64,000 bases of DNA from positions 1-64,000 of the forward strand of contig NCGF01000023.1 of NCBI GenBank assembly GCA_002281485.1, written 5' to 3'. Made by a program: the position numbers and the translations under genes. Positions 62,265-64,000 of the stretch are shown here, piece by piece. Source of the DNA: Sphingomonas sp. 28-66-16. GTDB taxonomy: Bacteria > Pseudomonadota > Alphaproteobacteria > Sphingomonadales > Sphingomonadaceae. The notes below the pieces were generated by a model that had not been told where the DNA came from, did no database searches, and saw only the letters and a list, made by a program, of their open reading frames with translations. Positions within the stretch are counted from its first letter, which is position 1. Each line of letters starts with the position of its first letter.

Positions 62265-64000
62265 TCATGGCTTATTCTCGCTTTCGGGAGGCTGAACGGG
62301 CGGGGCTACTATCGGAGGCGTCGGCGGACGGCGTTCGTTCTGCGCGCGAATAAGCGCGGGCAGGTTACGCTCGATCAAGCGCTTCGGATCGTAGAGCGTC
62401 TGCGCCGAATCGATCAGCTGGCGAAACGGCGCCTCGATTCGCACGTTGAAGACCAACGGCAATTTCTGCAGCCGGCGGATCAGGAAGTTGCGCTTGGCGC
62501 CGGCGCCCTGGCTGATCCCGGCAAACCGCACCTCGGTGATCATCTCGCCGGCGAGCGGGCCGTTCATGACGATGTCGAGCGTGCGATAGCGCAGCGATTT
62601 GAGCGCCTGGAACGCCATGTTCGCCCAGAAACCGAGGTCCTTTTGCGAGACTTCGCCGACATAGGCGATGGTGCCGCCGCCGGCCGCGCGCGCGGCGAGC
62701 CGACCATTTTCGATTCGTCCGCCGCGCTGATCGAACACCATCGGCAACACCCCGTCGAAGATGCCCGTGGCATCGAGATTCTTGAAATCGAACTGCTGCA
62801 GGAACTGCCCGGCATCCACCCCGGTCACGCGGAAGGTGAGCCGCCGCTCCTTGTGTTCGGTGAAATCGAGGATCGTCGGCTCGAGCACCAGATCGCCGCC
62901 GGCGAACGGCCAGTAGGCGCCGGCAATCGCAACGCGCTGATCGGCAAGCGTCTGATAGCGCAAAACGCCATCGACGACGGGGACGCCGGGATTGATCGAC
63001 GCCACCGTCGCCACCTGACCAGGCGCGGAAACGAGATTGAGGAGATCGGTAAACCGGATTTCGGTGCTCAGGCCGGCGACGGGACCGAATGCGGCGGCAA
63101 GGCTGGCATTCGTCGTCCGGAAAACGCCATCGCTCGTCACTGTATCCCCCGACCAGCGCACGTGCCCCTCGCCCGTCACCCGCCCGACGACGTCGGCGAT
63201 CACGCCATAGGTCAGGCGCGTCAGGCGATCAGGCTGGAACCGGTCGTCGAAATCGATGCCGTCGACGATCAGATCGGCATGGCCGCTGCCCGCCGCCAGA
63301 TCATGCGCCAGTGCGACGCGGGTGATCGTCGTGCCGGTTTCAGGATGGCGCAGGGTGCCGGTGGCGACGATATGGTTGTCCGCCAGCGTCAGCACGACGT
63401 CGCGGCTGACGAGCGGTTTGAAGCGCGGCTCGGCATCGGCATCGGCGAGGGTCAGCCCCCCGTTGACCGCGAGCTGGCCACCCTGCCAGCGCCAGTCGCC
63501 ATCGGCAGCGGACGCCAGCAGCGGCACGCGACCGATCCTGCCGGCGCCCCCGGTAAAGCGCCCCGCGAGCCCTGCGTCGCGCACCCGGCCGTCGAGCATC
63601 GCCAGCGTCACCTGCGACCGCCGTTCCGCGTTGCCCAGCCCGACCGCAACAGCGCGCGCATCGAGCGCGCCCGCCGTCAGCCCATAATGCGCGGAATCGG
63701 CGGCGATCGTGATCGGTGATTCACCGAGCTTGCCGGCGAGCCGAAGCCCCCTAGTGCGCACACCACCGCCGATGCCGCGCGAATCGAGGCGGAGCAGCGC
63801 ATCGCCCTCGGGACATAGCGTCATCCGGCTCGGGCCAATCACCAACGTCGAGAGCTGCAATCGCGCAAAATCGAGCGGCGCGCAGCCGGTGTTGATCCGC
63901 CACGACTGATGGCCATCCCAGAGCGCCTCGACCGGCAGCGTCGCCGCGTCGATGCGGCCACCGGCAAACGGGCCGGACAGGGTCGCGCGGGTGGCGATGC
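62265..64000 (-). CDS. ydbH: YdbH-family intermembrane phospholipid transport protein, C-terminal part (start outside window)
   Basis: The frame stays open to the right edge, so at least 578 residues are seen and the N-terminus is missing. Features of AsmA-like bridge proteins (YhdP, TamB, YdbH) are long stretches of alternating beta strands, as in VVLTLADNHIVATGTLRHPE and VDGIDFDDRFQPDRLTRLTY. The later FAGISQGAGAKRNFLIRRLQ and KLPLVFNVRIEAPFRQLIDS are YdbH-like. It is anchored in the inner membrane and spans the periplasm as a groove for lipids. It is followed by ynbE and ydbL. Confidence 0.88.
   Translation of the reverse strand, partial: IATRATLSGPFAGGRIDAATLPVEALWDGHQSWRINTGCAPLDFARLQLSTLVIGPSRMTLCPEGDALLRLDSRGIGGGVRTRGLRLAGKLGESPITIAADSAHYGLTAGALDARAVAVGLGNAERRSQVTLAMLDGRVRDAGLAGRFTGGAGRIGRVPLLASAADGDWRWQGGQLAVNGGLTLADADAEPRFKPLVSRDVVLTLADNHIVATGTLRHPETGTTITRVALAHDLAAGSGHADLIVDGIDFDDRFQPDRLTRLTYGVIADVVGRVTGEGHVRWSGDTVTSDGVFRTTNASLAAAFGPVAGLSTEIRFTDLLNLVSAPGQVATVASINPGVPVVDGVLRYQTLADQRVAIAGAYWPFAGGDLVLEPTILDFTEHKERRLTFRVTGVDAGQFLQQFDFKNLDATGIFDGVLPMVFDQRGGRIENGRLAARAAGGGTIAYVGEVSQKDLGFWANMAFQALKSLRYRTLDIVMNGPLAGEMITEVRFAGISQGAGAKRNFLIRRLQKLPLVFNVRIEAPFRQLIDSAQTLYDPKRLIERNLPALIRAQNERRPPTPPIVAPPVQPPESENKP

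Overview
The window is a chromosome segment of an alphaproteobacterium, most likely of the order Sphingomonadales (Sphingomonas or a close relative). The reasons are the high GC content with strong third-position GC, a GcrA cell-cycle regulator, an F0 ATP synthase operon of the AtpZ/I-a-c-b'-b type set apart from F1, a petA-petB-petC operon for the bc1 complex, intergenic inverted repeats familiar from sphingomonads, and many small exported proteins of sphingomonad type. No rRNA, tRNA or CRISPR array was recognised. All assignments come from reading motifs and context; no database search was run.

Left edge (1-2350) is the accessory part. It begins inside an AT-richer gene whose visible C-terminus looks like a SLATT two-transmembrane effector. 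Next come a cluster of short GTTCCGGGGA-type repeats, a frame-broken SEC-C zinc-motif gene, a small antitoxin plus Doc/Fic toxin pair, and a terminase-small-subunit-like HTH protein. This looks like the end of a genomic island or defence region.

2358-16577 holds a cytochrome c', a YdeI/DUF1801 protein, a Bcr/CflA efflux transporter, two tandem paralogous lipoproteins, a 2-oxoglutarate/Fe(II) oxygenase, homoserine dehydrogenase (hom), a CoA-binding protein with the Fe-S scaffold ATPase Mrp, the membrane-protease block hflK-hflC-degP, and a HerA-like ATPase. 16578-17100 has no convincing gene. 17101-24000 holds a peptide-type solute-binding lipoprotein, DUF4112, ychF, a His/Met-rich exported pair that may bind copper, a nucleotide pyrophosphatase/phosphodiesterase and a MaoC-type hydratase.

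23983-37613 is mostly core metabolism: petA-petB-petC-apt, trmL, hemF, two overlapping membrane-protein genes, lipB, queC-queE for 7-deazaguanine synthesis, hslO, argF and argD. 37670-43552 has an RND pump with its adaptor, a lone ABC-2 permease and gcrA. 43574-58935 has an outer-membrane barrel protein, parE, a LysR-GNAT pair run together with metZ and apaG, a convergent pair of glycan/lipid-linked sugar genes (PMT-like and GT2-GtrA), recO, an overlapping deacetylase/FemAB-like pair and uvrC.

59055-64000 carries the F0 operon (atpI-atpB-atpE-b'-b) and, upstream on the same strand, the ydbH-ynbE-ydbL set for phospholipid transport across the envelope; ydbH runs off the right edge.
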